Shown piece by piece: positions 43,874 to 53,024 of a DNA stretch of 64,000 nucleotides. This DNA comes from Mycolicibacterium nivoides. GTDB lineage: Bacteria > Actinomycetota > Actinomycetes > Mycobacteriales > Mycobacteriaceae. The notes beneath the pieces are model-generated. The model was not told the DNA's origin and did not search any database. It saw only the letters and a program-made list of their open reading frames with translations. The DNA lies in the NCBI RefSeq assembly GCF_003855255.1, contig NZ_CP034072.1, positions 1,722,140-1,786,139 on the forward strand. Reading direction: 5' to 3'. Both the position numbers and the translations under genes were made by a program. Each line of letters starts with the position of its first letter. Position 1 is the first letter of the stretch.

Positions 43874-44946
43874 CCGAGCTTGCAGAGGCCCTTGCCGGTG
43901 ACCAGCGGCAGGTCCAGCGTGGTACGGATACCGGGCCGCGCGGCCACCACATCGGGGATGGCGTTGACGATGCGCCCGGCCGCCGCCACGATCGCGGCGT
44001 GGTTGTGGTCACCTCGATCGCTGGTCGGGCAGATGTCCACGACATACGACGGCTCGCCGGTGATCTCGACGCGGTAGGAGCCGCCGGGCTGGGCCGGTTG
44101 CGCCCAGTCCGGTCGCAGGTCCGCCCGCACCCGGGTGACGTGTTCGACGACGATCACCGGCTTACCGCCGACCATGCCGTTGATCTGGAAGCGCATCGCC
44201 GCCACCGTGCCCTTGGCGATGACGCCGGTCGCGACCTCGATGTCCTCGGGCGCGGGCTCCAACTCGTAGTGCTCGGTGATGTCCTCGACTTCGACGCCTA
44301 GTCCGGCGGCGAGCATCCGGATCGCGGTTCCCCAAGCGGCGCTGAGGATTCCGGGGAGAAACAACATTCCGGGCTGGTCGATCGGATTGCCGAATCCCAT
44401 GACGATCGACATCACCTCGGTGCCGTCATAGGTGGCGTAGTCGGCGATCTCCATGGTCTTGATCTGATCGATGCGCTGACACGTACCGGCGATCGCGAAC
44501 GGCACCAGGTCGGTGGCGAAGCCGGGGTCGACACCGGTGATGAACACGCTTGAATTACCCGACTGAGCAGCTTCTTCGACCCGTGCGATGGCCTTCTCCG
44601 GCATGGCGCCCCAGGGGAATTGCAGGCCGCCCGGGGCCGAGCCGACCACGTTGATCCCGGCGGCCAGTGCGGCCATCACATCGCGGGTGGCTTCCACGGG
44701 GCGGGTGTCACCCATCGCGCAGTACACCAGGCAGTCCGGTTTGGCGGCGATCGCGGCATCGATGCCCAGCGTGGCGGTGACCCCGGTGACGCCGCCCAGC
44801 CCGGCCAGTTCGCCGGCGTCCAGGCCGACCTTCGCCTCGGTCGAGGTGCCCACCGCGACGAGTTCGAACCTGGGGTCGTCGATGAGCTGGATCAGGGCCA
44901 ACCGGCCGCAGTTTCCGGTGCCGACGATCGCCACGCGAATGGCCAT
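43870..44946 (-). CDS. NAD(P)-binding reductase, dihydrodipicolinate reductase-like
   Basis: A 358-residue protein. The Rossmann motif VAIVGTGNCGRLALIQLIDD opens it, and GSAPGGLQFPWG and TGVDPGFATDLVPFAI mark the catalytic domain of the mycobacterial dihydrodipicolinate-reductase-like group (also related to 2,4-diaminopentanoate dehydrogenase). It is not the housekeeping DapB. Divergent from an SDR gene across a 102-base gap that holds an exact KstR-like box, so a role in sterol or lipid breakdown is inferred. Confidence 0.75.
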   Translation of the reverse strand: MAIRVAIVGTGNCGRLALIQLIDDPRFELVAVGTSTEAKVGLDAGELAGLGGVTGVTATLGIDAAIAAKPDCLVYCAMGDTRPVEATRDVMAALAAGINVVGSAPGGLQFPWGAMPEKAIARVEEAAQSGNSSVFITGVDPGFATDLVPFAIAGTCQRIDQIKTMEIADYATYDGTEVMSIVMGFGNPIDQPGMLFLPGILSAAWGTAIRMLAAGLGVEVEDITEHYELEPAPEDIEVATGVIAKGTVAAMRFQINGMVGGKPVIVVEHVTRVRADLRPDWAQPAQPGGSYRVEITGEPSYVVDICPTSDRGDHNHAAIVAAAGRIVNAIPDVVAARPGIRTTLDLPLVTGKGLCKLG

Positions 44947-45002
44947 ACAGGTCTCCTCAAGGTGTGCGGTCTAGTCGCAGTATGCCGATCCGGTGCCAAA
45001 AT

Positions 45003-45016
45003 TGGAACAGGTTCTA
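45003..45016. promoter_or_regulatory. KstR-like operator shared by a divergent gene pair
   Basis: TGGAACAGGTTCTA matches TnnAACnnGTTnnA exactly. It lies 56 bases from the reductase ATG (minus strand) and 32 bases from the SDR ATG (plus strand), well placed to control both. Confidence 0.7.
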
Positions 45017-45048
45017 ATTTCGCGCTGCAGGCGGTAGCCTCACCCGTC

Positions 45049-45786
45049 ATGGGACGGGTAGACGGAAAAGTGGCACTCATCAGCGGCGGCGCGCGGGGTA
45101 TGGGCGCGGAGCACGCCCGCGCGCTGGTCGCCGAAGGCGCCAAGGTGGTGATCGGGGACATCCTCGACGACGAGGGCAAGGCGCTGGCAGCCGAACTCGG
45201 AGATTCGGTCCGCTATGTACATCTCGATGTCACCGAGGAAGACCAGTGGAACGCCGCGGTGGAAACCGCCACCTCGGAGTTCGGCCTGCTCAATGTGCTG
45301 GTGAACAACGCCGGGATCGTCGCGCTCGGCCAGATCGGCAAGTTCGATATGGCCCAGTGGCAGAAGGTGATCGACGTCAACCTGACCGGCACTTTCCTGG
45401 GCATGCAGGCCAGCGTCAAGGCGATGAAAGCCGCGGGCGGCGGTTCGATCATCAACGTCTCGTCCATCGAGGGACTGCGCGGTGCGGCCATGGTGCACCC
45501 GTACGTGGCCTCCAAGTGGGCCGTGCGCGGTCTGACCAAGTCGGCGGCGCTGGAGTTGGGTTCCAAGCAGATCCGGGTCAACTCGATCCACCCGGGATTC
45601 ATCCGGACCCCGATGACCGAGCACTTCCCCGAGGACATGCTCACAATTCCGCTGGGCCGGCCCGGACAGCCCGACGAGGTCTCCAGCTTCGTGGTGTTCC
45701 TGGCCAGCGATGAATCCCGCTACGCCACCGGCGCCGAGTTCGTCATGGACGGTGGCCTCGTCAACGACGTCCCGCACAAGCTCTGA
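45049..45786 (+). CDS. SDR, 3(20)-hydroxysteroid dehydrogenase-like (FabG3/Rv2002-like)
   Basis: A 245-residue classical SDR. The cofactor motif is SGGARGMGAEHARALVAEGA, NNAG is in LVNNAGIVALG, and the catalytic set is Ser in NVSSIEGL and YVASKWAVRGLTKSAALEL. The N-terminal half is close to what I recall of M. tuberculosis FabG3 (Rv2002), a 3beta/20alpha-hydroxysteroid dehydrogenase. The KstR-like box immediately upstream supports a steroid role. Reaction: NAD-linked alcohol/ketone conversion. Confidence 0.85.
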   Translation: MGRVDGKVALISGGARGMGAEHARALVAEGAKVVIGDILDDEGKALAAELGDSVRYVHLDVTEEDQWNAAVETATSEFGLLNVLVNNAGIVALGQIGKFDMAQWQKVIDVNLTGTFLGMQASVKAMKAAGGGSIINVSSIEGLRGAAMVHPYVASKWAVRGLTKSAALELGSKQIRVNSIHPGFIRTPMTEHFPEDMLTIPLGRPGQPDEVSSFVVFLASDESRYATGAEFVMDGGLVNDVPHKL

Positions 45787-45932
45787 GGGCGCACCGGCCG
45801 CACGCGGCGGTACCGACCACGGCAGAATGACCCGCCAGGGCATCGACTCATGGACGCGGTGCCGCACCGGTCTGTGAGGAGCTGCCCATTTCCGCCCGGA
45901 ATCGCCGCGCCGGCCTGAGCCTTCGGGCCAGA

Positions 45933-48698
45933 ATGGTGGGCTTCGTCCTCGCCGCAGTGCTGCTGTTCTCGCTGTGCGCGGCCGATTTCCCGCCGTTCGC
46001 CAAGCCGGAGCCGCCATCCGGGCGGATAGAACTGGCGCAGGGCTGGCAACTGGCGTCGGCGCGCACCACGACCGCCGACGGCGCCGCGATGTCCACACCC
46101 GGCGAGGTGGATGCCGATTGGCACCCGGTCAAACAGATGCCGTCCACCGTGCTGGGGGCGCTGCAGGAGGACGGCACCTATCCGGACCTGTACGTGGGGG
46201 ACAACCTGGCCGATGTGCCGGACGACCTGTTCCGGCAGGACTGGTGGTACCGCACGACCTTCACCGCGCCGCAGGGCAGTTCCAGCTACCGGCTCGATTT
46301 CCCCGGCATCAACTACCGCGCCGAGGTGTGGCTCAACGGCACGATGATCGCGGGCAGTTCACTGCTGGTGGGCATGCACACGATCCACGAGATCGACGCG
46401 ACCCAGTGGATCAACCCCGGGGGCCTCAACACGCTGGCGGTCAGGGTGACGCCCGAACAGGCGTTACAGGACATCGACGGCGTCGAGCTCGCCGACAGCT
46501 GGTGGGACTGGCTCAACTGGAACCGCATCGGCTACCAGGGCCCGGACAAGAACCCGCTGCGGGGCAATTCCTATGTGGCCGACCGCAATGCCGGCATCTT
46601 CAAACCCGTCTACCTGAGCTACTCGGGACAGGTCGTGCTCAGTGACCCACTGGTCACCACCGAGCTACCGCTACCCGCCACCGACTCTGCCCGGCTCACC
46701 GTCTACTCCGACATCCGCAACACCGCCGACGTACCGATGCGCGGTGTGGTCCGGGCCCGCATCACCCGGCCCGGCAAACCGGCCATCTCGGTCGATCAAC
46801 CGGTCAGCCTGGCGCCGGGGGAGAGCCGTGAAATCCGGTTCGACCCCGATACTTTCGCTGCCCTGCGGGTCAACAACCCCGACCTGTGGTGGCCCTACAC
46901 CATGGGCAGGCCCGATCTGTATGACCTGCGGCTGGAGTTCCTGCGGTACGGCCGGCCCACCGACACCGTGGACTCCCGGTTCGGTATCCGCACCGTGGCC
47001 CAGCATCGCGACAACGACGAGCAGTTCCCCGACCTGGGCCGCGGCGGCAGCTTCTACCTGACGGTCAACGGGCGCGACTTCCTGGTGCGGGGGGCGGCTT
47101 ATACGCCCGACCTGTTGTTCCAGTACGACCCGCAGCGTGAGGACGCCATCCTCGGATACGTCCGGGACCTGGGTTTGAACATGCTGCGGCTGGAGGGGAA
47201 GTTCCCGGGCGACAACATCATCGAGCGCGCCGATGAGCTCGGCATCCCGCTGATGTACGGCTGGATGTGCTGCAACCAGTGGGAGAAGTGGTGGCAGTGG
47301 GATGACGAGGATCGGCGCGTGGCCGACGAGAGTATGCGCTCGCAGATCCTGTCTCTGCGCGGGCACGCGTCGGCGTTCCTGTGGGCCAACGGCAGCGACG
47401 GCAAGCCCCCGGCACCGGTGCTCGAGGGGTATCACGGGATCCTTCGCGATCTGCACTGGCCCAACACCGTCGTCGACACGGTGTCGTCCCTGGCCCGCGA
47501 TGCCAACGGGGAACCTGACTGGGACGGCATTCACATGGCGGGCCCGTACACGTGGCGCCCGCCGAGCTACTGGTTCAGCGGCCAGTATCAGGCCACCCGC
47601 GGCTCCAATGCCGAACAGGGCGACAACGAACACATCCCGCCGTTCGCCAGCCTGCAGAAGTTCATCCCGCCGGACAAACTCTGGCCGATCAACGAGGCGT
47701 GGTACTTCCACGCCGGGGCCAACCCGAGCAACGCCGCGCTGGAGAGTATCCGGACCGCGGTGGTCCAGCGCTACGGATCCTCGCGCGGCGCAGAGGAGTT
47801 CGCCCGCAAAGCGCAACTGGCCCACTACGAGTCGACGCGCGCGCAGTTCGAGGCGTTCGCGGCCGGCGGGTGGGACAACCACAAGATGACCATCTACTGG
47901 ATGCTCAACAATCACTGGCCGTCGTTCTTCGGTCATCTCTTCGACTACTACCTGCGGCCCGGCGGCGCCTACTACGGGGCCAAGAAGGGTCTGCGTCCGC
48001 TGTCGGTGGTGTTCGACTCCTATGCCACCGGCGACCACGACACCGCCCATGTGTCGGTGGTCAATCAGTCCCCGCGGGAGCGGACGGGCCTTCGGGTACG
48101 GGTGCGGACCTACGACCTGACCGGACGGATGCGCGACGACCGGAGTTCGGATGTGCCGGCCGTGCCGTCGAACGGCGTCGTGCCCGGGTTGTCGCTGCCG
48201 CGGCTGGCAGCCGACTCCCCGGTGGTGTTCGTCCGCTGTGAACTGCTCGACGAGAACGGCGCCGTCGTGGCCGACAACACCTACTGGCAGTCGCAGCAAC
48301 TCGACGATGTCGGCCCTCCGGTCAACGACCAGGCGTTCGACCTCGTACAGAGCAGCTGGGCCGACATGACCCCGCTCAACACCATGGCGCAGGCACCCCT
48401 GCAGGTGACCGCGCACCGGACCGAATCAGCCGACGGCAGTGCCAGCGTGCTGATCCAGCTGCACAACCCCGGCCGGCAGATCGCGTTCTTCGAACGCGCC
48501 GAGATCACCACCACCCGCGACGGTGACGAGATCCTGCCGATCGAGTACTCCGACAATTACGTCACCGTCTACCCGGGGGAGACGGTGGAGGTCACCGGCA
48601 CGGTGCCCGGGTCGGAGCGTGGACCCAACTGGGTCCGGGTCGGCGGTTACAACAGTGCGCCGACGGTGGTGCCGATCGACCAGCGGGCACGGCGATAG
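45933..48698 (+). CDS. GH2-type glycosidase, exo-beta-D-glucosaminidase-like
   Basis: A 921-residue secreted or anchored enzyme. A hydrophobic N-terminus (VGFVLAAVLLFSLCA) is followed by a sugar-binding jelly roll (YRLDFPGINYRAEVWLNG), an Ig-like domain, the TIM barrel (FLVRGAAYTPDLLFQYDP onward) and C-terminal beta domains. The acid/base site FLWANGSDGKPP matches the GSD of CsxA-type exo-glucosaminidases (Asp instead of Glu); the likely nucleophile Glu is in GDNEHIPP. The ATG at 45933 has no ribosome site. GAGGAG at 45876 would suit a CTG (45882) or ATT (45888) start, adding about 15 basic residues before the helix. Confidence 0.75.
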   Translation: MVGFVLAAVLLFSLCAADFPPFAKPEPPSGRIELAQGWQLASARTTTADGAAMSTPGEVDADWHPVKQMPSTVLGALQEDGTYPDLYVGDNLADVPDDLFRQDWWYRTTFTAPQGSSSYRLDFPGINYRAEVWLNGTMIAGSSLLVGMHTIHEIDATQWINPGGLNTLAVRVTPEQALQDIDGVELADSWWDWLNWNRIGYQGPDKNPLRGNSYVADRNAGIFKPVYLSYSGQVVLSDPLVTTELPLPATDSARLTVYSDIRNTADVPMRGVVRARITRPGKPAISVDQPVSLAPGESREIRFDPDTFAALRVNNPDLWWPYTMGRPDLYDLRLEFLRYGRPTDTVDSRFGIRTVAQHRDNDEQFPDLGRGGSFYLTVNGRDFLVRGAAYTPDLLFQYDPQREDAILGYVRDLGLNMLRLEGKFPGDNIIERADELGIPLMYGWMCCNQWEKWWQWDDEDRRVADESMRSQILSLRGHASAFLWANGSDGKPPAPVLEGYHGILRDLHWPNTVVDTVSSLARDANGEPDWDGIHMAGPYTWRPPSYWFSGQYQATRGSNAEQGDNEHIPPFASLQKFIPPDKLWPINEAWYFHAGANPSNAALESIRTAVVQRYGSSRGAEEFARKAQLAHYESTRAQFEAFAAGGWDNHKMTIYWMLNNHWPSFFGHLFDYYLRPGGAYYGAKKGLRPLSVVFDSYATGDHDTAHVSVVNQSPRERTGLRVRVRTYDLTGRMRDDRSSDVPAVPSNGVVPGLSLPRLAADSPVVFVRCELLDENGAVVADNTYWQSQQLDDVGPPVNDQAFDLVQSSWADMTPLNTMAQAPLQVTAHRTESADGSASVLIQLHNPGRQIAFFERAEITTTRDGDEILPIEYSDNYVTVYPGETVEVTGTVPGSERGPNWVRVGGYNSAPTVVPIDQRARR

Positions 48699-48707
48699 GA
48701 TCGGCTG

Positions 48708-48932
48708 ATGACCACAACCGATGAGCGCCATGAGGTAGGACAGCTGGCCGAGAGCGGCGGATGGGTGCACCGTGACCTCGACCGCGTGGACGTCTACCAG
48801 CGCGGCGCGAACCGGATCAGGGTGGTGTGGCAGGGCCCGACCACGATCAGCGGGGCGACGCTGTACCAGGACGACATCATGACCACCTACACCCGCGAAC
48901 TGGCGACCGTGAACGCGTGGCTCAAGCGCTGA
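48708..48932 (+). CDS. Small hypothetical protein
   Basis: A 74-residue soluble protein with WVHRDLDRVDVYQRGANRIRVVW followed by a conserved-looking GATLYQDDIMTTYTRELATVNAWL. It has no signal peptide or membrane segment. Its composition matches real coding sequence, and it begins 9 bases after the glycosidase stop. The function is unknown. Confidence 0.6.
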   Translation: MTTTDERHEVGQLAESGGWVHRDLDRVDVYQRGANRIRVVWQGPTTISGATLYQDDIMTTYTRELATVNAWLKR

Positions 48933-49006
48933 TTCGCTAGCCGCCGGATCGGGTCGGCCGAAATTCGGTCGCATTGTCCGGTGACGGTGTGGCACCGTCG
49001 GATTCC

Positions 49007-50233
49007 GTGATCGACAACGTGTCTTCCCCGGCAACAACTCTCACTCTGCACAGCGTCACCGACGCCGACTGGGCGGGCATGGCCCTGCTCGGCAACACCG
49101 CATTCGGTGAGGTCAACCATCCCGATTCGATGTCGGCGTGGCAGCAGATGGTGCCCGCCGACGGCGGCGTGGTGATGCGTGATGGTGGCGGCGACGGCGA
49201 CATCGTCGGCCAGTCGATCTACATCGATCTCACCCTGACCGTTCCGGGTGGCGGGGTGCTGCCCGCGGCGGGTATCAGCTACGTGGCCGTCGCTCCCACT
49301 CATCGGCGGCGGGGGATCCTGCGGTCGATGTACACCGAGTTACACCAGCGGATCGCCGATGCGAAGTATCCGATCGCCGCGCTCACCGCGAGCGAAGGCG
49401 GGATCTACGGCCGGTTCGGCTACGGCCCGGCCACCACCGTGCACCTGATGACGATCGACCGCCGATTCGCCCAGTTCCATGCCTCCGTCCCCGACCCGGG
49501 CGGTGTTCGCCTGGTCAAACCCGCCGAGCACCGCGATGCCCTGGCCGGGATCTACGACCGCTGGCGACTGCGGACGCCGGGCGGTCTGGCGTGTCCGACG
49601 CCCCTGTGGGACGACCTCCTCGCCGATCGGGAGAACACCCGCGACGGCGGTTCCGAATTGTTCGCGTTCCTGCATCCCGACGGCTATGCGCTGTACCGGG
49701 TGCACGGCGAGGAGTCCCGGACGCTGCGAGTACGCGAGGTCACCGCAGTGACGCCCGACGCCCACATCGCACTCTGGCGGGCCCTGCTGGGGATGGACCT
49801 CATGGAGAAGGTGAGCATCTGGACTCATCCGGGCGAGGTCGTGCCCTATCTGCTGACCAACCCGCGACTGGCCCGGGTGACCTCGAGCAGCGACGATATG
49901 TGGGTCCGGATCATGGACGTCCCGGCTGCCCTTGAGGCCCGCCGGTACCAGGCCGACCTCGACACCGTGCTGGACGTCACCGACGGTTTCCGTGACGACG
50001 GCGGACGGTACGCCCTGAAGATCCGCGACGGCCGGGCCCGGTGTACGCGCACCGACGCTCCGGCCGACATCGAACTCGACCTGGACGTACTCGGCAGCCT
50101 CTATCTGGGCAGCCACCGCCCCGAGTCGTTTGTCGCCGCAAACCGGTTGCGCGGCAAGGACTCAGAGATGGTGCAGCGGCTCGGTGCGGCCTTCGCGAGC
50201 GATGTTCCGGCCGAACTGGGCTACAGCTTCTGA
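49007..50233 (+). CDS. Eis-like GNAT acetyltransferase
   Basis: A 408-residue protein. The GNAT motif [26 protein letters not shown] is followed by [31 protein letters not shown], and the C-terminal domain has [12 protein letters not shown] and [28 protein letters not shown]. These track M. tuberculosis Eis (Rv2416c) closely and in order, including the terminal carboxylate region (ELGYSF). Eis acetylates amines, including aminoglycosides and host proteins. The start is uncertain: GTGs at 48989, 49007 and 49016 and a TTG at 48974 are all in frame. Confidence 0.85.
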   Translation: MIDNVSSPATTLTLHSVTDADWAGMALLGNTAFGEVNHPDSMSAWQQMVPADGGVVMRDGGGDGDIVGQSIYIDLTLTVPGGGVLPAAGISYVAVAPTHRRRGILRSMYTELHQRIADAKYPIAALTASEGGIYGRFGYGPATTVHLMTIDRRFAQFHASVPDPGGVRLVKPAEHRDALAGIYDRWRLRTPGGLACPTPLWDDLLADRENTRDGGSELFAFLHPDGYALYRVHGEESRTLRVREVTAVTPDAHIALWRALLGMDLMEKVSIWTHPGEVVPYLLTNPRLARVTSSSDDMWVRIMDVPAALEARRYQADLDTVLDVTDGFRDDGGRYALKIRDGRARCTRTDAPADIELDLDVLGSLYLGSHRPESFVAANRLRGKDSEMVQRLGAAFASDVPAELGYSF

Positions 50234-50268
50234 GCGGCGGCGAGAGCTTGCTGCGTAGTGTTCAACGG

Positions 50269-51537
50269 GTGAGCGCGCGTGCAGGCATCGTCGTTACCGG
50301 AACAGAAGTACTCACCGGAAGGGTTCAGGACCGCAACGGTCCGTGGCTCGCCGACCAGCTCCTCGAGCTCGGGGTCGAACTGGCCCACATCACCATCTGC
50401 GGTGACCGTCCCCGGGACATCGAGGCACAGTTGCGGTTCCTGGCCGCCGAGGGTGTGGACCTGATCGTGACGAGCGGCGGGCTCGGGCCGACCGCCGACG
50501 ACCTCACCGTCGCGACGGTCGCCGGGTTCTGCGGTCGGGAACTCGTTCTCGACGAGGCCATGGAGGAGCGGATCGCGGCCATCCTGCGCAAGCTGATCGG
50601 CGACCGTCCCGGCGTGGATTTCGACGCGGTGCGCGCCGCCAACCGCAAGCAGGCCATGGTGCCCGTCGGTGCGGAGGTTCTCGCGCCCGTGGGCACTGCC
50701 CCCGGTGTCGTGGTCGGTGGCAGCCCGACGGTCGTCGTTCTGCCCGGCCCGCCCCGGGAGTTGCAGCCGATGTGGCACACGGCTGTCGCGACCGAGGCTG
50801 TGCAGCAGGCTATTTCGGGCCGTACCCGCTACCGGCAGGAAACGGTGCGGATGTTCGGCCTCGCCGAATCCGGTCTGGCCGAGACTCTTCGCGACGCAGA
50901 GGCCACGATCGCAGGTTTCGACGCACTGGAGATCACCACCTGTCTGCGCCGCGGTGAACTCGAGATCGTCACCCGGTACGAGCCCGACGCCGCCGGCACC
51001 TACCAGGATCTGCTGATGTTGCTGCGCGACCGGCACGGTGCCGCGCTGTACTCCGAGGACGGCACGACGGTGGACGAGCAGGTGGCCGGCCTGTTGGCCG
51101 GGCACCGGATCGCCACCGCGGAATCGTGCACCGCCGGACTGTTGGCCGCCCGGTTGGCCGACATCCCCGGTTGCTCGGATTACCTCGCCGGTGGGGTGGT
51201 CAGCTATTCGAACGAGGCCAAGGCCGAACTGCTGAACGTGGATCCGCTGCTGATCACCGAGTACGGCGCGGTATCCGAACCGGTGGTCGAATCCATGGTC
51301 ACCGGCGCGTTGCACCATTTCGGCGCCGATACCGCGGTGGCCATCAGCGGTATCGCGGGTCCGGACGGCGGCAGCCCGGAGAAGCCCGTCGGCACCGTGT
51401 GTTTCTCGGTCCGGGCCGGGTCGGCGGGGATCACCCGCACCCTCCGACTCCCGGGCAACCGATCCGATATCCGCGAGCGGGCCACGACGGTGGCGATGCA
51501 CCTGTTGCGCCGGGCACTCACAGACGGCGGCGACTGA
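50269..51537 (+). CDS. cinA: CinA-family protein (nicotinamide-nucleotide amidase type)
   Basis: A 422-residue two-domain protein. The N-terminal MoaB-like domain has [21 protein letters not shown] and [13 protein letters not shown]. The C-terminal CinA amidase domain has [38 protein letters not shown] and [20 protein letters not shown]. The family hydrolyses pyrophosphate and/or amide bonds in pyridine-nucleotide salvage. Full length, GTG start at 50269. The M. tuberculosis counterpart is Rv1901. Confidence 0.9.
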   Translation: MSARAGIVVTGTEVLTGRVQDRNGPWLADQLLELGVELAHITICGDRPRDIEAQLRFLAAEGVDLIVTSGGLGPTADDLTVATVAGFCGRELVLDEAMEERIAAILRKLIGDRPGVDFDAVRAANRKQAMVPVGAEVLAPVGTAPGVVVGGSPTVVVLPGPPRELQPMWHTAVATEAVQQAISGRTRYRQETVRMFGLAESGLAETLRDAEATIAGFDALEITTCLRRGELEIVTRYEPDAAGTYQDLLMLLRDRHGAALYSEDGTTVDEQVAGLLAGHRIATAESCTAGLLAARLADIPGCSDYLAGGVVSYSNEAKAELLNVDPLLITEYGAVSEPVVESMVTGALHHFGADTAVAISGIAGPDGGSPEKPVGTVCFSVRAGSAGITRTLRLPGNRSDIRERATTVAMHLLRRALTDGGD

Positions 51538-51544
51538 CCCGTCG

Positions 51545-52933
51545 TCAGCCCAGCGGCGCAACAGCGGCTTCGGCCGGCGCCGCCGGCCGTCGCGTGCGGT
51601 GTCGGCGGGACGCACCGGCCGTCACCCGCCGCACGATGGACGGATGCATCAGCCGGCTGGGCGGATCGACCAGGTTCATCACCCGGAAGAACGCCTCGGT
51701 GACCACTGGATCGTCCTCGGCGGCCGTGAGCACCCGCTCGGTGTACCAGTTGGACAGCCGCACCGACATCGGGCGGGGCCCGGGTATCTGCGGCATGGCC
51801 AGATCGGCGCCGCAGGCCATCTGCCATGCTGTGTTGACGCAGCCGGCAGCGGCCCGCAGGAATCGGCGGCCCAGATCGTCGCCGCCGCGGGCCAGGCAGT
51901 CGCGCAATGCGAGCGCCTCGAGCGCGGCCACCGACATGCCCTGGCCGTACACCGGATTGAAGCTGCAGATCGCGTCACCGAAGACCAGCAGGCCATCGGG
52001 GAACCGGGTCAGGCGCTCGTAGCGCCTGCGCACACTCGCCGGATAGCGGAAGGTCGCCGGCGAGCCCAGCGGTTCGGCGCTGCGCAGTGCCGCGACGGTC
52101 TCGGCGGGGAACAGGTCCTCGACAAACGCGATCATCCCGGCCAGATCGGTGGGCGGTTCCCGGCCGGTCATCCCGGCCGTGGTGAGCAGCCAGGTGTCAT
52201 CCTCGTAGGCGAATAGCGAACCACCGCAAGGCTTTTCGGGAACGGTGCCGACGAGGGTGAGCCGGTCGCGCGGAACGTCGTCGCCGAAGCGCAACAGTTG
52301 GCTGGAATAGGCCACCTGCACCGCTATCCGGTGCTCGGGTGGCCGGCCGAATCCGGCGCTCTCCAGGAACGCCGGTGTCCGTCCGGCGCGGCCCATGGCG
52401 TCGACGATCAGGTCGGCGGATATCGCCTGCCCGGCGCCACCGTCCCGATCGGCCACCAGGACGCTGGTAACCCGCCGGGTGTCGTCCATCAGCAATTCGA
52501 CCGCATCGTGACCGTCGAGGAAGCGGACGTTGCCGATGGCACGCACCCGGTCCCGCACGTGGGCTTCCAGGAACGGCCTGCTGGCCAGATACGACTCGAT
52601 CGGTCGGGACGGCTGCCCGTTCAGGTTGAGGGTGTGACCGCTCAGCGTCAGGGAGATCAGGGACAGATTCGCCCCGTCGAGCACGGTGGCTCCGTCGGCC
52701 GCGAGCTCCTCGGGGAGCCCGGGAAACAGTTCGGCGAGCGCCTGCAAGCCGCCGCTGAGCAGCCCATGGGCATGCCGGCCCTGCGGGACGCCGCGCCGCT
52801 GGACCGGACCGTCGGGCAGCACGTCGCGCTCCACGAGCGTGACGGTGTCGAAGAAGTCGGCCAGCGCCCGGGCGGCCAGCAGCCCGCCCATGCTCGCGCC
52901 CAGCACCACCGCGTGTTTGCCGATCGTTGTCAT
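51545..52933 (-). CDS. FAD-dependent monooxygenase-like protein
   Basis: A 462-residue flavoprotein. The FAD dinucleotide motif is VVLGASMGGLLAARALADFF, with PQGRHAHGLLSGGLQAL further on and the second FAD motif in GLLVFGDAICSFNPVYGQGMSVAALEALALRD. These fit the group of squalene-epoxidase/hydroxylase-like proteins that mycobacteria carry in several copies. The substrate is unknown. Its end lies 8 bases from the convergent cinA. Confidence 0.8.
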   Translation of the reverse strand: MTTIGKHAVVLGASMGGLLAARALADFFDTVTLVERDVLPDGPVQRRGVPQGRHAHGLLSGGLQALAELFPGLPEELAADGATVLDGANLSLISLTLSGHTLNLNGQPSRPIESYLASRPFLEAHVRDRVRAIGNVRFLDGHDAVELLMDDTRRVTSVLVADRDGGAGQAISADLIVDAMGRAGRTPAFLESAGFGRPPEHRIAVQVAYSSQLLRFGDDVPRDRLTLVGTVPEKPCGGSLFAYEDDTWLLTTAGMTGREPPTDLAGMIAFVEDLFPAETVAALRSAEPLGSPATFRYPASVRRRYERLTRFPDGLLVFGDAICSFNPVYGQGMSVAALEALALRDCLARGGDDLGRRFLRAAAGCVNTAWQMACGADLAMPQIPGPRPMSVRLSNWYTERVLTAAEDDPVVTEAFFRVMNLVDPPSRLMHPSIVRRVTAGASRRHRTRRPAAPAEAAVAPLG

Positions 52934-53024
52934 TGCCGACCTCCGGACCCGCTGGCACATCGCCAGTTGTTCGAAGTATCGGAGCAGGCCGGGGCCGGGC
53001 CTAGAGTAGTGCGCTACTCGAAGA

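Noticed and set aside
46671..48416. Long antisense reading frame opposite the glycosidase
   Set aside because: No family motifs and shadow composition; the glycosidase frame is clearly real.
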